64,000 nt of DNA. It comes from Tupaia tana (taxonomy: Eukaryota; Chordata; Mammalia; Scandentia; Tupaiidae). Positions 62,257 to 64,000 of this stretch are shown in pieces. Location of the stretch: the NCBI GenBank assembly GCA_026018925.1, contig JAKSZU010000211.1, positions 248,001-312,000 on the forward strand, in the 5' to 3' direction. Made by a program: the position numbers and the translations under genes. Below the pieces are notes generated by a model. It had not been told where the DNA came from. It saw nothing but the letters and a program-made list of their open reading frames with translations, and ran no database searches. Numbering within the stretch: the first letter of the stretch is position 1; each line of letters opens with the position of its first letter.

Positions 62257-63513
62257 GAGGAGACAGGAGCAGAGAGAGACAGAGAACTCAGAGACACAGA
62301 GACAGAGATAGAAGGCCAGAGGGGCTCCATACCACACTAGCTTTGCTTGCTGGAGGCTGAATTATGAGTAGAAAATCGTCATTTCTCCTGAGCCCTGAAA
62401 TATCTAGTTCCCAGTATCCATGTGGAACCTTCTCAGAGAATGGCTCAACTCTCCTGCCTGGGAGAAAGGAGCAGAAGGGCTTATTAACAAAACAAAAGAT
62501 GGAGCTGAGAGCCAGAGAGAAATTCTACCTTTAAAAAAAACGTAAAATGGAAAAATTACCAAAAAAAAAAAATGAGGAGACAGGAGCAGAGAGAGACAGG
62601 GACCTCAGAGACACAGAGACAGAGATAGAAGGCTAGAGGGGCTCCCTACCACACTAGCTTTGCTTGCTGGAGGCTGAATTATGAGTAGAAAATCTTCATT
62701 TCTCCAGATCCCTGAAATATCTAGTTCCCAGTATCCATGGGGAATCTTCTCAGAGAATGGCTCAACTCTCCTGCCTGGGAGAAAGGAGCAGAAGGGCTTA
62801 TTAACAAAACAAAAGATGGAGCTGAGAGCCAGAGAGAAATTCTACCTTTAAAAAAATCGTCAAAAGGAAAAATTAACAAAAAATAAAATTAGGAGACAGG
62901 AGCAGAGAGAGACAGAGACCTCAGAGACACAGAGGCAGAGATAGAAGGCCAGAGGGGCTACCTACCACACTAGCCTTGCTTGCTGTAGGCTGAATTATGA
63001 GTAAAAATCTTCATTTCTCCTGAGCCCTGAAATATCTAGTTCCCAGTATCCATGTGGAATCTTCTCAAATTATGGCTCAACTCTCCTGCCTGGGAGAAAA
63101 AGCAGAAGGGCTTATTAAAAAACAAAAGATGGAGCTGAGAGCTAGAGAGAAATTCTACCTTTAAAAAAATCGTAAAAAGGAAAAATTACCAAAAAAATTA
63201 ATGAGGAGACAGGAGCAGAGAGAGACAGAGACCTCAGAGACACAGAGACAGAGATAGAAGGCCAGAGGGGCTCCCTACCACACTAGCCTTGCTTGCTGTA
63301 GGCTGAATTATGAGTAAAAATCTTCATTTCTCATGAGCCCTGAAATATCTAGTTCCCAGTATCCATGTGGAAACTTCTCAGAGAATGGCTCAACTCTCCT
63401 GCCTGGGAGAAAGGAGCAGAAGGCCTTATTATCAAAACAAAAGATGGAGCTGAGAGCCAGAGAGAAATTCTACCTTTAAAAAATCGTATAAAGAAAAATT
63501 ACCAAAAAAAAAT
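62257..63513 (+). repeat. Block H' continued: four monomers
   Basis: Starts are 62257, 62574, 62890 and 63203. The first two pair with 45290 and 45604 (ACCGGAAAAAGTAAAAATTA tail, GGCTAGAGGGG) at about +16,968 bp, one monomer fewer than in the preceding part; the counterpart of 44977 is missing. The last two repeat the AAATTAGGAG and GAGTAAAAATC pair. CTTCTCAAATTATGGC near 63,061 is a private variant. Confidence 0.83.
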
Positions 63514-64000
63514 GAGACAGGAGCAGAGAGAGACAGAGAACTCAGAGACACAGAGACAGAGATAAAAGGCCAGAGGGGCTCCCTACCACACTAGCTTTGC
63601 TTGCTGGAGACTGAATTATGAGCAGAAAATCTTCATCTCTCCTGAGCCCTGAAATATCTAGTTCCCAGTATCCATGTGGAATCTTCTCAGAGAATGGCTC
63701 AACTCTCCTGCCTGGGAGAAAGGAGCAGAAGGGCTTATTAACAAAACAAAAGATGGAGCTGAGAGCCAGAGTGAAATTCTACCTTTAAAAACATCGTAAA
63801 AAGGAAAAATTACTAAAAAATAAAATGAGGAGACAGGAGCAGAGAGAGACAGAGACCTTAGAGACACAGAGACAGAGATAGAAGGCCAGAGGGGCTCCCT
63901 ACCACACTAGCTTTGCTTGCTGGAGGCTGAATTATGAATAGAAAATCTTCATTTCTCCTGAGCCCTGAAATATCTAGTTCCCAGTATCCATGTGGAATCT
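63514..64000 (+). repeat. Last complete monomer and a cut monomer at the window edge
   Basis: Starts are 63514 and 63827. They repeat 58163 and 58476 at +5,351 bp. The last unit is cut after 174 bases by the window end, so the array continues beyond it. Confidence 0.9.

Larger units (their letters stand above)
1..64000 (+). repeat. Satellite DNA array, about 204 tandem monomers of 314 bp
   Basis: The complete window consists of head-to-tail copies of one unit. Starts were located by the GAGGAGACAGG motif: 204 starts from 10 to 63,827, mean spacing 314.4 bp. No unit is inverted and no foreign sequence longer than a few bases interrupts the array. The consensus is 43% GC and 61% purine on this strand, with a single CpG. 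Such CpG depletion is known from methylated vertebrate genomes, so a vertebrate satellite is inferred. I do not recognise the family. Both window edges lie inside the array, so its true extent is unknown. I see no genes, tRNA, rRNA, SINE, LINE or LTR in it. Confidence 0.99.

Noticed and set aside
1..64000. CRISPR array or other prokaryotic repeat system
   Set aside because: The full 314 bp is repeated with no unique spacers, all parts of the unit diverge at similar rates, and CpG depletion points to a eukaryote.
1..64000. Tandem LTR or endogenous retrovirus fragment as the origin of the unit
   Set aside because: The purine-rich start and A-rich end recall LTR borders, but I see no primer-binding site, no TG...CA ends with target duplication, and no coding remnant.
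1..64000. Tandem gene family (such as 5S rRNA, tRNA or histone clusters)
   Set aside because: No internal control boxes, no clover-leaf, no terminator-like T runs on the plus strand after a conserved RNA core, and no conserved protein.

Overview
The whole 64 kb window is one uninterrupted head-to-tail satellite DNA array. I anchored every unit on the motif GAGGAGACAGG or its obvious variants and counted 204 monomer starts, from 10 to 63,827. Mean spacing is 314.4 bp and nearly all units are 311-317 bp. All units lie in the same orientation. I see no gene, RNA gene, transposon insertion, inversion, CRISPR array, telomere repeat or unique sequence.

The source is almost certainly a eukaryote and most likely a vertebrate with CpG methylation. 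My consensus of 314 bp has 117 A, 75 G, 61 C and 61 T (43% GC), yet only one CpG where about 15 would be expected. The species and satellite family cannot be named from sequence alone. A centromeric or pericentromeric position is plausible but unproven; no canonical CENP-B box is visible.

Each monomer has four parts. Positions 1-68 are purine-rich with short CAGAGA-like repeats. Positions 69-200 are mixed sequence. Positions 201-270 are purine-biased. Positions 277-313 hold four A-tracts with the lone CpG (ATCGTAA) between the first two. The A-run just before the next unit is the main length-variable site and defines subfamilies.

Monomers are organised into local higher-order repeats. Block A (10-5,665) is a 10-mer followed by a 6-mer deletion form. 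Block B (5,666-14,458) is a 13-mer, a 12-mer and a 3-unit remnant. Block C (14,459-23,272) has 5-mer and 2-mer duplications. Block D (23,273-28,925) has a marker trio recurring every 7 units. Block E (28,926-32,709) is an 8-mer repeated in part. Blocks F, G and H (32,710-47,179) are 5-mer and 8-mer based. From about 47.8 kb to the end, F, G and H recur in the same order as F', G' and H', so the second half of the window is a diverged super-duplication of about 15 kb with internal gains and losses.

Short reading frames on both strands repeat with the monomer. I treat them as by-products of the repeat, not genes. The interest of the window is the nested record of in-register unequal exchange, the conserved CpG inside phased A-tracts, and the large super-repeat.
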